13,114 bases of DNA from an uncultured Oscillospiraceae bacterium (GTDB lineage: Bacteria; Bacillota; Clostridia; Oscillospirales; Oscillospiraceae). The notes under the pieces are model-generated. The model did not search any database and was not told where the DNA came from. It saw only the letters and a program-made list of their open reading frames with translations. The stretch covers positions 1 through 13,114 of the forward strand of contig CAADVN010000267.1 of the NCBI GenBank assembly GCA_900752445.1. The letters are read 5' to 3'. Positions 1 through 7,063 of the stretch are shown here, in pieces (position 1 is the first letter of the stretch; every line of letters begins with the position of its first letter). The position numbers and the translations under genes are program-made.

Positions 1-1827
1 AAGCGCGATATCGACTACGTCGTGAAGGACGGCGAGGGCATCATCGTGGACGAGTTCACGGGCCGCCTGATGCTGGGCCGGCGCTACTCCGAGGGCCTGC
101 ACCAGGCCATCGAGGCCAAGGAGCACGTGGACGTCCAGCGCGAGAACAAGACGCTCGCCACCATCACCTTCCAGAACTACTTCCGCCTCTACGGCAAGCT
201 CTCCGGCATGACCGGCACGGCGCTGACCGAGGAGGAGGAATTCACCGCCATCTACGAGCTGGACATCATCGAGATACCCACGAACAAGCCCGTCATCCGC
301 AAGGACTGGCCGGACGTGGTGTACAAGGGCGAGGCGGGCAAGGACAAGGCCATCATCGAGCAGATAATCGCCTGCCACGAGAAGGGCCAGCCCGTGCTGG
401 TGGGCACCATCTCCATCGAAAAGAGCGAATACCTGTCCTCGCTGCTCAAGAAGCGCGGCATCCCGCACAATGTGCTCAACGCCAAGCAGCACGAGCGCGA
501 GGCGGAGATAGTCGCGCAGGCGGGCAAGCTCGGGGCCGTGACCATAGCGACGAACATGGCTGGCCGCGGCACGGACATCATGCTCGGCGGCAACGCGGAG
601 TCCCTTGCGAAGAACGACCTCAAAAAGGCGGGCTTCGAGGAGGCGGTCATCACAGAGGCCACGGGCTACGCCGAGACGGACGACGAGGAGATACTGAAGG
701 CCCGCGCCATGTTCGCGGAGCGGCTGGCGGAGCACAAGAAGGTCACGGACGCGGAGGCGGAGAAGGTGCGCGAGGCGGGCGGCCTCTTCATCCTCGGCAC
801 GGAGCGGCACGAGTCGCGGCGCATAGACAACCAGCTACGCGGCCGCGCCGGACGCCAGGGCGACCCGGGCGAGAGCCGGTTCTATATCGCCATGACGGAC
901 GACATCATGCGCCTGTTCGGCTCCGAGCGCGTCATGGGCATGATGGAGACCCTCGGCATGGACGAGGACACGCCGCTCGACCAGAAGATGCTCTCGAACG
1001 CCATAGAGCAGGCCCAGAAGACCGTCGAGAGCAGAAACTTCCAGACCCGTAAAAACGTCCTTGAATACGACGACGTGATGAACGTGCAGCGCAACGTCAT
1101 CTATGACGAGCGCCGCAAGGTGCTAGACGGCGAGGATCTGCAGGCGAGCATACGGAAGATGATAGAGGAGTTCGTCTCCTCCACCGTGGCGGACGGGCTG
1201 GGGAGCGAGCCGCATCCCGACCTCGCCGCCGTGAACGAGGCGCTCGCGCCCTTCGGCAAGCTTTTCCTGCGCCCGGGCGATATCAGGATAACGCCTGAGG
1301 AGGCGGGCGGCCTCAACGCCCAGAAGCTGTCGGAGCTGGTGCTCGAGAAGGCGCTGGCCTTCTACGACGCGAAGGAGAAAGAGCTCGGCCTCATGCCGAA
1401 CGGCCAGCCCGTCATGCGCGAGCTCGAGCGCGTGGTCATGCTGCGCGTCGTGGACGAGTACTGGATGGAGCACCTCGACGCCATGACCGACCTGCGCCAG
1501 GGCATCGGCCTGCGCGGCTACGGCAATACCAAGCCCATCGACGCATATAAGAACGAGGGCTTCGAGATGTTCGAGGCCATGATACACGGCATCAGGGAGG
1601 AGACGGTGCGCCGGCTCTTTGTGGTGCGCGTGAAGAAGGAGGAGAAGCTCGAGCGCAAGAGCGTCTCCAAGAACGCGGCTGCGAACGTCGGCGGCGACGC
1701 GAGCGTCAAGAAGCAGCCGGTGAAGAAGGTCAAGAAGCCCGGGCGCAACGACCCCTGCCCCTGCGGCAAGCTCAGGCCGAACGGGCTGCCCATGAAGTAC
1801 AAGGACTGCTGCGGCCGCAACGAGTGA
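1..1827 (+). CDS. secA: Protein translocase ATPase SecA (5' end outside window)
   Basis: SecA is the ATPase motor that drives preproteins through the SecYEG channel at the cytoplasmic membrane. The window opens in frame inside the gene and 608 codons remain, so about 300 N-terminal residues, with the Walker motifs of the first nucleotide-binding domain, are missing. Visible parts are the VDEFTGR segment at the end of the first motor half (about nt 46-66), the NBD2 motif NMAGRGTDIMLGGN (from nt 553), the arginine-finger stretch RRIDNQLRGRAGRQGDPGE (about nt 817-873), the helical scaffold and wing region with YWMEHLDAMTDLRQGIGLRGYG (shown in part, about nt 1460-1525), and a C-terminal zinc motif. 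That motif has CPC at residues 586-588 of the fragment and CC at 603-604. It is six residues longer between its cysteine pairs than the usual SEC-C motif. The GTG at nt 22 is internal, not a start. A pgeF-like gene follows after 19 nt. Confidence 0.98.
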   Translation, partial: KRDIDYVVKDGEGIIVDEFTGRLMLGRRYSEGLHQAIEAKEHVDVQRENKTLATITFQNYFRLYGKLSGMTGTALTEEEEFTAIYELDIIEIPTNKPVIRKDWPDVVYKGEAGKDKAIIEQIIACHEKGQPVLVGTISIEKSEYLSSLLKKRGIPHNVLNAKQHEREAEIVAQAGKLGAVTIATNMAGRGTDIMLGGNAESLAKNDLKKAGFEEAVITEATGYAETDDEEILKARAMFAERLAEHKKVTDAEAEKVREAGGLFILGTERHESRRIDNQLRGRAGRQGDPGESRFYIAMTDDIMRLFGSERVMGMMETLGMDEDTPLDQKMLSNAIEQAQKTVESRNFQTRKNVLEYDDVMNVQRNVIYDERRKVLDGEDLQASIRKMIEEFVSSTVADGLGSEPHPDLAAVNEALAPFGKLFLRPGDIRITPEEAGGLNAQKLSELVLEKALAFYDAKEKELGLMPNGQPVMRELERVVMLRVVDEYWMEHLDAMTDLRQGIGLRGYGNTKPIDAYKNEGFEMFEAMIHGIREETVRRLFVVRVKKEEKLERKSVSKNAAANVGGDASVKKQPVKKVKKPGRNDPCPCGKLRPNGLPMKYKDCCGRNE

Positions 1828-1846
1828 GCCGCGGGAAGGAGCGGCG

Positions 1847-2647
1847 ATGTCACGATTTGTCGAGCGTGAAAAGGACGGCGTGGTGTATATGACCTCGCCC
1901 GTCATAACGGCGAAGCACGCCTTCACGACGCGGTACGGCGGGGTATCCGAGGGGTACCTCAGCTCGCTGAACCTGGGCTTCAACCGGGGCGACGAGCGCG
2001 AGCGGGTCATGGAGAACTACCGCATCCTGGGCCGGGCCCTGGACGTGGACGTGATGCGCGCGGCGTATACCAAGCAGGTACACGGCACGCACGTGCGCAC
2101 GGTGACGGACGCGGACCGCTGCTGCCCGACGGACCCGGACCCCTGCGACTCGGACGGGCTCGTTACGAACGTGCGCGGGCTGGCGCTGTTCTGCTTCACG
2201 GCTGACTGCGTGCCGCTGCTGCTGCACGACCCGGTGAGCGAGGTGGCCGGCGCTGTGCATTGCGGCTGGCGCAGCTCGGTGGGAGACATCGCTGCGGCGG
2301 CGATGCGCGCCATGATAAAGCTGGGCGCGAGGGCGCGGTATACCCACGCGGCCATCGGCCCCGCGATAGGCGCCTGCTGCTTTGAGACCGACGCCGACGT
2401 GCCCGAGGCCGTCAGGCGCTGGCTGGGCGACAGGGACGCCGCGCCGTTCATACGCGAAAAGGGCGAGGGCGGGAAGTTCCTCGTTGACCTGCGCGGCGCG
2501 CTCCGCTGCCGGCTCATGCAGTTCGGGCTCGAGGAGAAGAATATAGACGTCTCGGACGAGTGCACCATGTGCCTGCACGAGAAATACTGGTCGCACAGAT
2601 ATACCCACGGCGCGCGCGGCAGCCAGTGTGCCGTCATCTGCCTTTGA
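1847..2647 (+). CDS. pgeF: PgeF/YfiH-family multicopper-oxidase-fold protein (purine nucleoside phosphorylase / peptidoglycan editing factor)
   Basis: The 266 residues match the Cu-oxidase_4 (DUF152, YfiH, FAMIN) family along their whole length. The three conserved metal ligands are visible: His79 in KQVHGTH, Cys121 in TADCVPLLLHDP and His138 in AGAVHCGWR. Other family marks are SDGLVTN (102-108), AAIGPAIGACCFE (168-180) and the C-terminal DECTMC...HGARGSQCAVICL region. From published work on the family, members act on purine nucleosides (phosphorolysis and adenosine deamination), and E. coli PgeF removes mis-incorporated L-serine from peptidoglycan precursors. Which activity applies here cannot be read from sequence. 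The protein has many cysteines, notably CC at 92-93 and 177-178. The ATG at 1847 follows an AAGGAG site about 6 nt upstream. It sits 19 nt after secA and 14 nt before the lipoprotein gene. Confidence 0.93.
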   Translation: MSRFVEREKDGVVYMTSPVITAKHAFTTRYGGVSEGYLSSLNLGFNRGDERERVMENYRILGRALDVDVMRAAYTKQVHGTHVRTVTDADRCCPTDPDPCDSDGLVTNVRGLALFCFTADCVPLLLHDPVSEVAGAVHCGWRSSVGDIAAAAMRAMIKLGARARYTHAAIGPAIGACCFETDADVPEAVRRWLGDRDAAPFIREKGEGGKFLVDLRGALRCRLMQFGLEEKNIDVSDECTMCLHEKYWSHRYTHGARGSQCAVICL

Positions 2648-2661
2648 AAGCGGAGCATGAC

Positions 2662-4269
2662 ATGGAGAAAAGACGCATTATTTCAATAGTATTGGCCCTG
2701 GCCCTGGCGCTGTCGGCGCTCGGCGGCTGCGGCAGCGCGCGCACGGATAAGGAGCCGGACCCCGTGGAGGGCAACCTGCCCGGCACGGAGCTCGGCGTCT
2801 CGGACGCGGCGGACGACATCTTCTCGCTCAATTACAACTCCTCGGCCAGCCTCAACCCCTACGCCACGAACGATACAAATAACCTGCTCATAAGCCAGCT
2901 CGTGTACGACAACATCTTCGAGCTGGACGACGACTACAACCTCACGTCGCGCATCATCACGGCCTATGAGAACACTGGCGGCACCTACTGGACCTTCACC
3001 GTGGATACGAGCATCAAGATGCACGACGGCACGAATCTCACGGCGGCGGACGTGGCCTATTCCATCTCGCGCGCCAAGCTGTCGTCGCGCTGCAGCGGCA
3101 GGTTCACCTATACCTACGGCGCGGGCGCCATCAGCGAGGACCAATTCGTCGTGAACCTGGGCAAGGCGGATACGCTGTTCCCCTACCTGCTGACGGTGCC
3201 GGTGGTAAAGGACGGCTCTGCGGGCGAGTCCCTGCCCGCGGGCACGGGCCCGTACAGGTACGTCGAGGGCGCGGACTACGTGGAGGCCTTCGAGGGGCAC
3301 GTGAATTACCAGAGCTTGCCTGTGGACAGGGTGTACTTTAAGGAATACACTGAGGCCGAGGACATCATCATGGCCTTCGAGGACTCGTATATAGACCTGC
3401 AGGTGACGGACCCCTCGGGCAAGACGAACTACGGCTACGGCGGCAATACGGAGACGCGGTACTACACGACGACGAACATGCACTACTTCGGCTTCAACGC
3501 GACGGGTGAGTTCGTGAGCAACGCGCAGTACAGGTACGCGCTCCAGCTGGCTGTGGACAGGGAATACGCCGCCGACACGCTCATGGGCAACGGCGCCGTG
3601 GCCTCCTGCCTGCCTGTGTCGCCGCTGAGCCCGTGGTACGACGAGGAGCTCGCGCGCGAGCTGAAGTTCAACCTCGAGCTGTGCGCCATGGTGTTCGACA
3701 ACATGGGCGTCACGGACAGAAACGGCGACGGCAAGCGCGAGTACGTGGAGTACAGCCGCGAGCACGAGATAAATATAGACCTCATCGTCTGCTCGGAGGC
3801 GGCGGGCAAGGGCGACATAGCAAAGCAGTTCGCCTCGGACCTGGCGAAGATAGGCGTGACGGTGACGGTGCGCGAGCTGGGCTGGTCGGATTACCAGACG
3901 GCGCTCTCGACGGGCGACTTCGACATGTACTATGCCGAGGTGAAGCTGGGCGCGGACTTCGACCTCACGAGCCTGCTGACGAAGGACGCGCAGCTCAATT
4001 ACGGCAAGATAGAGGACGAGAACTACGCGACGTATATAAACGACTTCCTTGCGGCGGACGAGCTGACGCGGGATACTGCGGCGAAGACGCTATTGGACTA
4101 TATCGCCTCGACGGCGGTGATAATACCGGTGCTGTTCGAGCGGCAGGCGGTGATAAGCCACAGGAACGTGATAACGGGCATGAATCCGACATCGAGCAAT
4201 GTGTTTTTCGGCATAGAGAACTGGACGATAAAATTCAGCAATGAGAGCGACAAGGGGGAGGAGCAGTAA
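2662..4269 (+). CDS. ABC transporter substrate-binding lipoprotein, family 5 (peptide/nickel type)
   Basis: This is the extracellular ligand-binding part of an ABC importer, 535 residues from the ATG at 2662. That start is chosen because it gives a clean lipoprotein signal: MEKRR, then a hydrophobic stretch ending in the lipobox LGGC, with Cys23 as the lipidated residue. A GGAG site lies 6 nt upstream. An in-frame ATG at 2560 would add 34 residues inside pgeF and bury the signal peptide. Family 5 hallmarks are SLNPY near residue 70, an early LVYDNIFELDDDYN segment, a DGTNLTAADVAYSI-like motif (the usual DGxPLTAxDVxxS) and AGTGPYRY. Residues 352-363 form a calcium-loop-like motif (Asp352, Asn354, Asp356, Gly357, Glu363), common in family 5 proteins. 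No permease or ATPase gene is nearby, so the partner and ligand are unknown. The stop codon directly abuts the start of cdd. Confidence 0.93.
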   Translation: MEKRRIISIVLALALALSALGGCGSARTDKEPDPVEGNLPGTELGVSDAADDIFSLNYNSSASLNPYATNDTNNLLISQLVYDNIFELDDDYNLTSRIITAYENTGGTYWTFTVDTSIKMHDGTNLTAADVAYSISRAKLSSRCSGRFTYTYGAGAISEDQFVVNLGKADTLFPYLLTVPVVKDGSAGESLPAGTGPYRYVEGADYVEAFEGHVNYQSLPVDRVYFKEYTEAEDIIMAFEDSYIDLQVTDPSGKTNYGYGGNTETRYYTTTNMHYFGFNATGEFVSNAQYRYALQLAVDREYAADTLMGNGAVASCLPVSPLSPWYDEELARELKFNLELCAMVFDNMGVTDRNGDGKREYVEYSREHEINIDLIVCSEAAGKGDIAKQFASDLAKIGVTVTVRELGWSDYQTALSTGDFDMYYAEVKLGADFDLTSLLTKDAQLNYGKIEDENYATYINDFLAADELTRDTAAKTLLDYIASTAVIIPVLFERQAVISHRNVITGMNPTSSNVFFGIENWTIKFSNESDKGEEQ

Positions 4270-4650
4270 ATGACAGACAGAGAACTGATGGACAGGGCGC
4301 GGGAGGCGGCTGGGAACGCATATGTACCGTACTCTCAGTTTCCGGTAGGGGCGGCGCTGGAGTGCTCGGACGGGTCGGTGTTCACGGGCTGCAATGTGGA
4401 GAACGCGGCGCTGGGCAGCACCATCTGCGCGGAGCGGACGGCGGCCTGCAAGGCGGTGAGCGAGGGGCACCAGGACTTCGTGAGGATAGCCATCTGGGGC
4501 GAGGGCAAGGACTACTGCATGCCCTGCGGTGCGTGCCGGCAGTTTTTGTCGGAGTTTTCGCAGACGATGGAGGTACTGTGCGCGAAGGCGGGCGGCAGGT
4601 ACGTGAGCTACCGGCTCAACCAGCTCATGCCTCACACGTTCAACTACTGA
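4270..4650 (+). CDS. cdd: Cytidine deaminase
   Basis: This small zinc enzyme converts cytidine and deoxycytidine to uridine and deoxyuridine in pyrimidine salvage. At 126 residues it has the length of the compact homotetrameric class. The catalytic signature is complete: CAE at residues 53-55, with Cys53 as zinc ligand and Glu55 as proton shuttle, and PCGAC at 85-89, giving zinc ligands Cys86 and Cys89. The ribose-binding NVENAA motif (42-47) and FPVGAAL near residue 24 are present, and the C-terminal LMPHTF corresponds to the family's LLPxxF. The ATG follows the lipoprotein stop codon with no gap, behind a very strong GGGGGAGGAG site lying within the end of that gene, so translation is likely coupled. 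The regulator gene begins one base after its stop. Confidence 0.97.
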   Translation: MTDRELMDRAREAAGNAYVPYSQFPVGAALECSDGSVFTGCNVENAALGSTICAERTAACKAVSEGHQDFVRIAIWGEGKDYCMPCGACRQFLSEFSQTMEVLCAKAGGRYVSYRLNQLMPHTFNY

Positions 4651-4651
4651 G

Positions 4652-4921
4652 ATGCAGCTCGAACAGCTGAGAATATTCTGCGACGCGGCAGAGAGGGGCA
4701 GCCTCTCGCGCACGGCCGCGGCGCTGTATATAAGCCACTCCACCGTATCGAGGGCGATATCGGCGCTCGAGCGGGAGCTTGGCGCGGCCCTGCTGCGGCG
4801 TGACAGCCGCGGGGTGAGCCTGACGGAAGCGGGCAGGCTCATGTACGAGGGCGGGCGCGAGCTTCTGAGCGCGGCGGAGAAGCTGGAGGAGACCGTCAGA
4901 AACACAGGAGGTAAGATATGA
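4652..4921 (+). CDS. Stand-alone LysR-type winged helix DNA-binding domain protein (no effector domain)
   Basis: The 89 residues match only the N-terminal DNA-binding part of LysR-type regulators: QLEQLRIFCDAAERGSLSRTAA leads into the HTH (shown as two helices, first near 17-27), the recognition helix ISHSTVSRAISALERELG at 28-45, the wing LLRRDSRGVSLTEAG at 47-61, then the linker helix to about residue 85. Full-length LysR proteins have about 300 residues, so the whole effector-binding domain is absent. The stop falls just after the linker helix, which normally mediates dimerisation, so a DNA-binding dimer is structurally possible. The frame shows no decay and its stop overlaps the next start as ATGA. 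I see no remnant of an effector domain downstream. The start lies one base after cdd with no clear ribosome site of its own, so coupled translation is likely. Target genes are unknown; the flanking genes are natural candidates. Confidence 0.82.
   Translation: MQLEQLRIFCDAAERGSLSRTAAALYISHSTVSRAISALERELGAALLRRDSRGVSLTEAGRLMYEGGRELLSAAEKLEETVRNTGGKI
4906..4912 (+). promoter_or_regulatory. Ribosome binding site of the SLH-M15 gene, inside the regulator gene
   Basis: AGGAGGT is a perfect Shine-Dalgarno core placed 5 nt before the ATG at 4918. It lies within the last codons of the HTH gene, so ribosomes finishing that gene stop on top of the next start codon. Confidence 0.85.
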
Positions 4922-6231
4922 GAAGAAAGGGTTTTGCAGCGAGGCTCGCGGCGGCGGTGCTTGCGATGCTGTGCGTGTTTGCCGTCATGCCGTCGGCGCC
5001 GGCGAGCGCGCTGAACATGGGCAGCCTGAACGTGAGCTTCAGCGACGTGCCGAAGGATGCGTGGTACTATGAGTACGTGACCTTCTGCGCGAGCCTGGGC
5101 ATAATCGAGGGCAAGGGCGACGGGAAATATCACCCGGACGACGAGCTCAAGCGCGGCGAGTTTATGAAGCTGCTGGCATATATAGGCGACCTGGTACCGT
5201 ATACGATGGACACGAGCATACACTGGGCGCAGCCGTACTGGCAGCTGATGAACGACAACGGCGTGCTGTGGGGCATAGACGAGGTGGTGTGCACCTACTC
5301 GTCGCTGGAAGCGCCGATCACGCGGTATGAGATGAGCGTGATGATAAACAATCTGTGCAGCAACGTGTATACCGAGACGCCGGTGACGCTGGATTCTCCC
5401 GCGTCGGTGATAGGCGACTACGACACGATGACGAGCAAGTACCGCGAGTCGGTCATCCAGGCCTTCGGCAAGGGCATACTGACGGGCTATGACGACGGGA
5501 TGTTCCACGGCGGCAGCACTCTGACGAGGGCGCAGGCGGCGACGGTGGTCGTGCGCACGGCGGTGACCTCGGAGCGCGTAGAGGTGAAGTCGGCGACCGA
5601 GGTGGAGACCCCGACCGGCGGCAGCGGGACGCTGGACCCGCAGGATTCGTTCGCGTGGCGCAGCCGCAGCATGATAGACGCGTACGGCACGCCGAACGCG
5701 GAGTGCAGGCAGCTGCTCTTCGGCGACAGCAGCAAGACGTATTTCACGGGCAGCGAGGCGAACCTGAGCGATTACATAGTGACGATACAGGTACGCACCT
5801 GGGACATCAATTCGTCGGGGCAGAAGTATACGAGGACCTGGAACCTTCAGGTGAACAAGATGGTGGAGGAAGAGGTCAAGGCGATATTTGAGTATATCTA
5901 CAACGACCCGGAGCAGTTCCCGATACACGCCTTGGGCTGCGCGAGGTTTGGCGAGAATCAGCTGAGGCACGGCTGGGGCTGCGCGATAGATATAAACCCG
6001 GTGGAGAACTTCTATTGCAATACGACGACCTCGCCGTACACGGCGATAACGGGCACGACCTGCTACAAGTACAGCGACAGCCCGTACTGCATCACGCCTG
6101 ACAGCAGCGTGGTCGAGGCGTTTGCGCTGTACGGCTGGGGCTGGGGCGGCGGCACGGCCGATAACGGCTACAGCGGCTGGCGCACGACGGCGGACTACAT
6201 GCACTTCTCGATACTCTCGAGCGGCGGCTAA
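4918..6231 (+). CDS. Secreted SLH-domain M15-family peptidoglycan peptidase (VanY / L-Ala-D-Glu endopeptidase type)
   Basis: This is a 437-residue exported protein that probably cuts peptide bonds in peptidoglycan while anchored to the wall. It has a signal peptide (MRRKGFAARL plus a hydrophobic run, likely cleaved after ASA at 29-31) and three S-layer homology repeats. SLH1 starts at FSDVPKDAWYYEYV (41-54) and ends near KRGEF. SLH2 is degenerate (about 100-147, with TRYEM). SLH3 (about 163-213) ends in TRAQA. SLH repeats bind secondary cell-wall polymers. The C-terminal catalytic domain (about 250-437) has the M15 zinc motif HGWGCAID, with His351 and Asp358 as ligands, followed by INPVENFY and the closing ADYMHF motif with His429. 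Whether it is a D,D-carboxypeptidase or an endopeptidase is open; the HxxGxAxDINP form resembles the phage-type M15C group. The mature part has nine cysteines, many for a Firmicute surface protein. It is the last gene of the operon. Confidence 0.9.
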   Translation: MRRKGFAARLAAAVLAMLCVFAVMPSAPASALNMGSLNVSFSDVPKDAWYYEYVTFCASLGIIEGKGDGKYHPDDELKRGEFMKLLAYIGDLVPYTMDTSIHWAQPYWQLMNDNGVLWGIDEVVCTYSSLEAPITRYEMSVMINNLCSNVYTETPVTLDSPASVIGDYDTMTSKYRESVIQAFGKGILTGYDDGMFHGGSTLTRAQAATVVVRTAVTSERVEVKSATEVETPTGGSGTLDPQDSFAWRSRSMIDAYGTPNAECRQLLFGDSSKTYFTGSEANLSDYIVTIQVRTWDINSSGQKYTRTWNLQVNKMVEEEVKAIFEYIYNDPEQFPIHALGCARFGENQLRHGWGCAIDINPVENFYCNTTTSPYTAITGTTCYKYSDSPYCITPDSSVVEAFALYGWGWGGGTADNGYSGWRTTADYMHFSILSSGG

Positions 6232-6240
6232 GCAACAAAC

Positions 6241-6269
6241 AAAGAGGGCCTTCCGGGGCCCTCTTTTTT
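6241..6269 (+). terminator. Rho-independent terminator after the secA-to-M15 gene run
   Basis: AAAGAGGGCC pairs with GGCCCTCTTT across a six-base TTCCGG loop, and a T tract runs to 6269. The 10-bp stem begins 9 nt after the M15 stop codon. The A-rich left side would also let it work weakly on the other strand. Confidence 0.93.
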
Positions 6270-6294
6270 GTGGACGCGCAGCGCCAAAGCCTCC

Positions 6295-6323
6295 TTGCGC
6301 GGGAGCCAGGGATGTTGTATAAT
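6295..6323 (+). promoter_or_regulatory. Probable sigma-A promoter for yigZ and possibly dgt-dnaG-rpoD
   Basis: TATAAT at 6318-6323 is a perfect -10 box. TTGCGC at 6295-6300 sits 17 nt upstream as a half-matching -35 box (TTG conserved). The position fits, just after a terminator and about 30 nt before the yigZ start. No other good promoter is seen before rpoD. Confidence 0.65.
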
Positions 6324-6353
6324 CGTTTCCTGAACTTGTTCTGAGGTGGTATA

Positions 6354-6989
6354 ATGGCCGACTACATCATCCCCGCCGGCCGCGGCGAGGCGGAATATAT
6401 CGACAAGAGATCGCGCTTCATCGGCCAGGTCATATACGCGCCCGGCGAGGCCGAGGCCATGGCCTTCGTCGAGAGCGCGCGGAGAAGGTACGGCGACGCG
6501 ACCCACAATGTCTGGGCCTATACGCTCAGCTCCGGGGCCATGCGCTGGTCGGACGACGGCGAGCCGGGCGGCACCGCCGGACAGCCGGTGCTGAACGTCT
6601 TCCGCTCCGCCGGGGTCGTGGACGCCTGCTGCGTCGTCACGCGCTACTTCGGCGGCATACTGCTCGGCTCCGGCGGGCTCGTGCGCGCCTATTCCAAGGC
6701 CGCGGCCATGGCGCTCGAGGCCGCGGGCCGGGCTCGCATGGCAGAGTGGCGGGTCGTCTCCACCGACTGCGGCTACCCGCAGTATGAGCGCGTGCGCCGC
6801 CTGCTCGAGGACCTCGGCGCGGCGGAGATACAGGCCGCATTCGCCGCCGGCGTCTCCGTGTCCGCGCTGCTGCCCGTGGGGACAGCGGAGACCTACGCCG
6901 CAAGGCTCGGGGACGTCACCGCGGGCAGCGCCAGATGCAGCCCCGGCGGCAGCGTGTTCAGGCCGCAAAAAATTATTTCGGAAAAATAG
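6354..6989 (+). CDS. yigZ: YigZ / IMPACT-family protein (UPF0029 plus DUF1949)
   Basis: The 211-residue protein has the two-domain layout of the bacterial YigZ family. The N-terminal IMPACT (UPF0029) domain, about residues 1-125, shows KRSRFIG (18-24), THNVWAY (50-56), the signature RWSDDGEPGGTAGQPVL (64-80) and VVTRYFGGILLGSGGLVRAY (94-113). The C-terminal DUF1949 domain, an EF-G-domain-V-like fold, runs from about 135 to 195 and is weakly conserved, as usual. Eukaryotic IMPACT modulates the GCN1-GCN2 stress kinase. The bacterial function is not settled, though a link to translation or ribosomes has been proposed. The start at 6354 follows GAGGTGG with a short spacer. A terminator and a probable promoter separate it from the operon upstream. 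Function beyond the family name is uncertain. Confidence 0.93.
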   Translation: MADYIIPAGRGEAEYIDKRSRFIGQVIYAPGEAEAMAFVESARRRYGDATHNVWAYTLSSGAMRWSDDGEPGGTAGQPVLNVFRSAGVVDACCVVTRYFGGILLGSGGLVRAYSKAAAMALEAAGRARMAEWRVVSTDCGYPQYERVRRLLEDLGAAEIQAAFAAGVSVSALLPVGTAETYAARLGDVTAGSARCSPGGSVFRPQKIISEK

Positions 6990-7048
6990 AGGGATTTTTG
7001 AGGGCGCGGCGTATATAGAGTGTGGAGGACGAAGACGGTAAACGGGCG

Positions 7049-7056
7049 AAAGGAGA
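7049..7056 (+). promoter_or_regulatory. Ribosome binding site that fixes the dgt start at ATG 7064
   Basis: AAAGGAGA lies 7 nt before the ATG at 7064. The longer frame opening at GTG 7022 has no comparable site and would add 14 residues (MEDEDGKRAKGDVR) that resemble nothing in the family, so the ATG is preferred. Confidence 0.8.
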
Positions 7057-7063
7057 TGTGCGC

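Noticed and set aside
2560..2661. Upstream in-frame ATG for the lipoprotein gene
   Set aside because: It would overlap the end of pgeF by 88 bases and place 34 residues before a clean lipoprotein signal peptide; ATG 2662 has a ribosome site and a proper lipobox.
4090..6204. Very long - strand open frame opposite cdd, the HTH gene and the M15 gene
   Set aside because: It lies antisense to three well-recognised genes and its product is rich in Arg, Ala, His and Val with no domain. Such frames are common in GC-rich codon-biased DNA.
6350..6355. Second TATAAT just before the yigZ start
   Set aside because: It overlaps the start codon, so a transcript from it would be leaderless or begin inside the gene. 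It is more likely chance next to the better-placed box at 6318-6323.
7012..7017. TATATA as a -10 box for dgt
   Set aside because: No acceptable -35 box lies 16-18 nt upstream, and TATATA strings occur inside many genes here because of ATA and TAT codon use.
7022..7063. GTG start for dgt at 7022
   Set aside because: It lacks a ribosome site, and the added residues have no family support; ATG 7064 has AAAGGAGA at the right distance.
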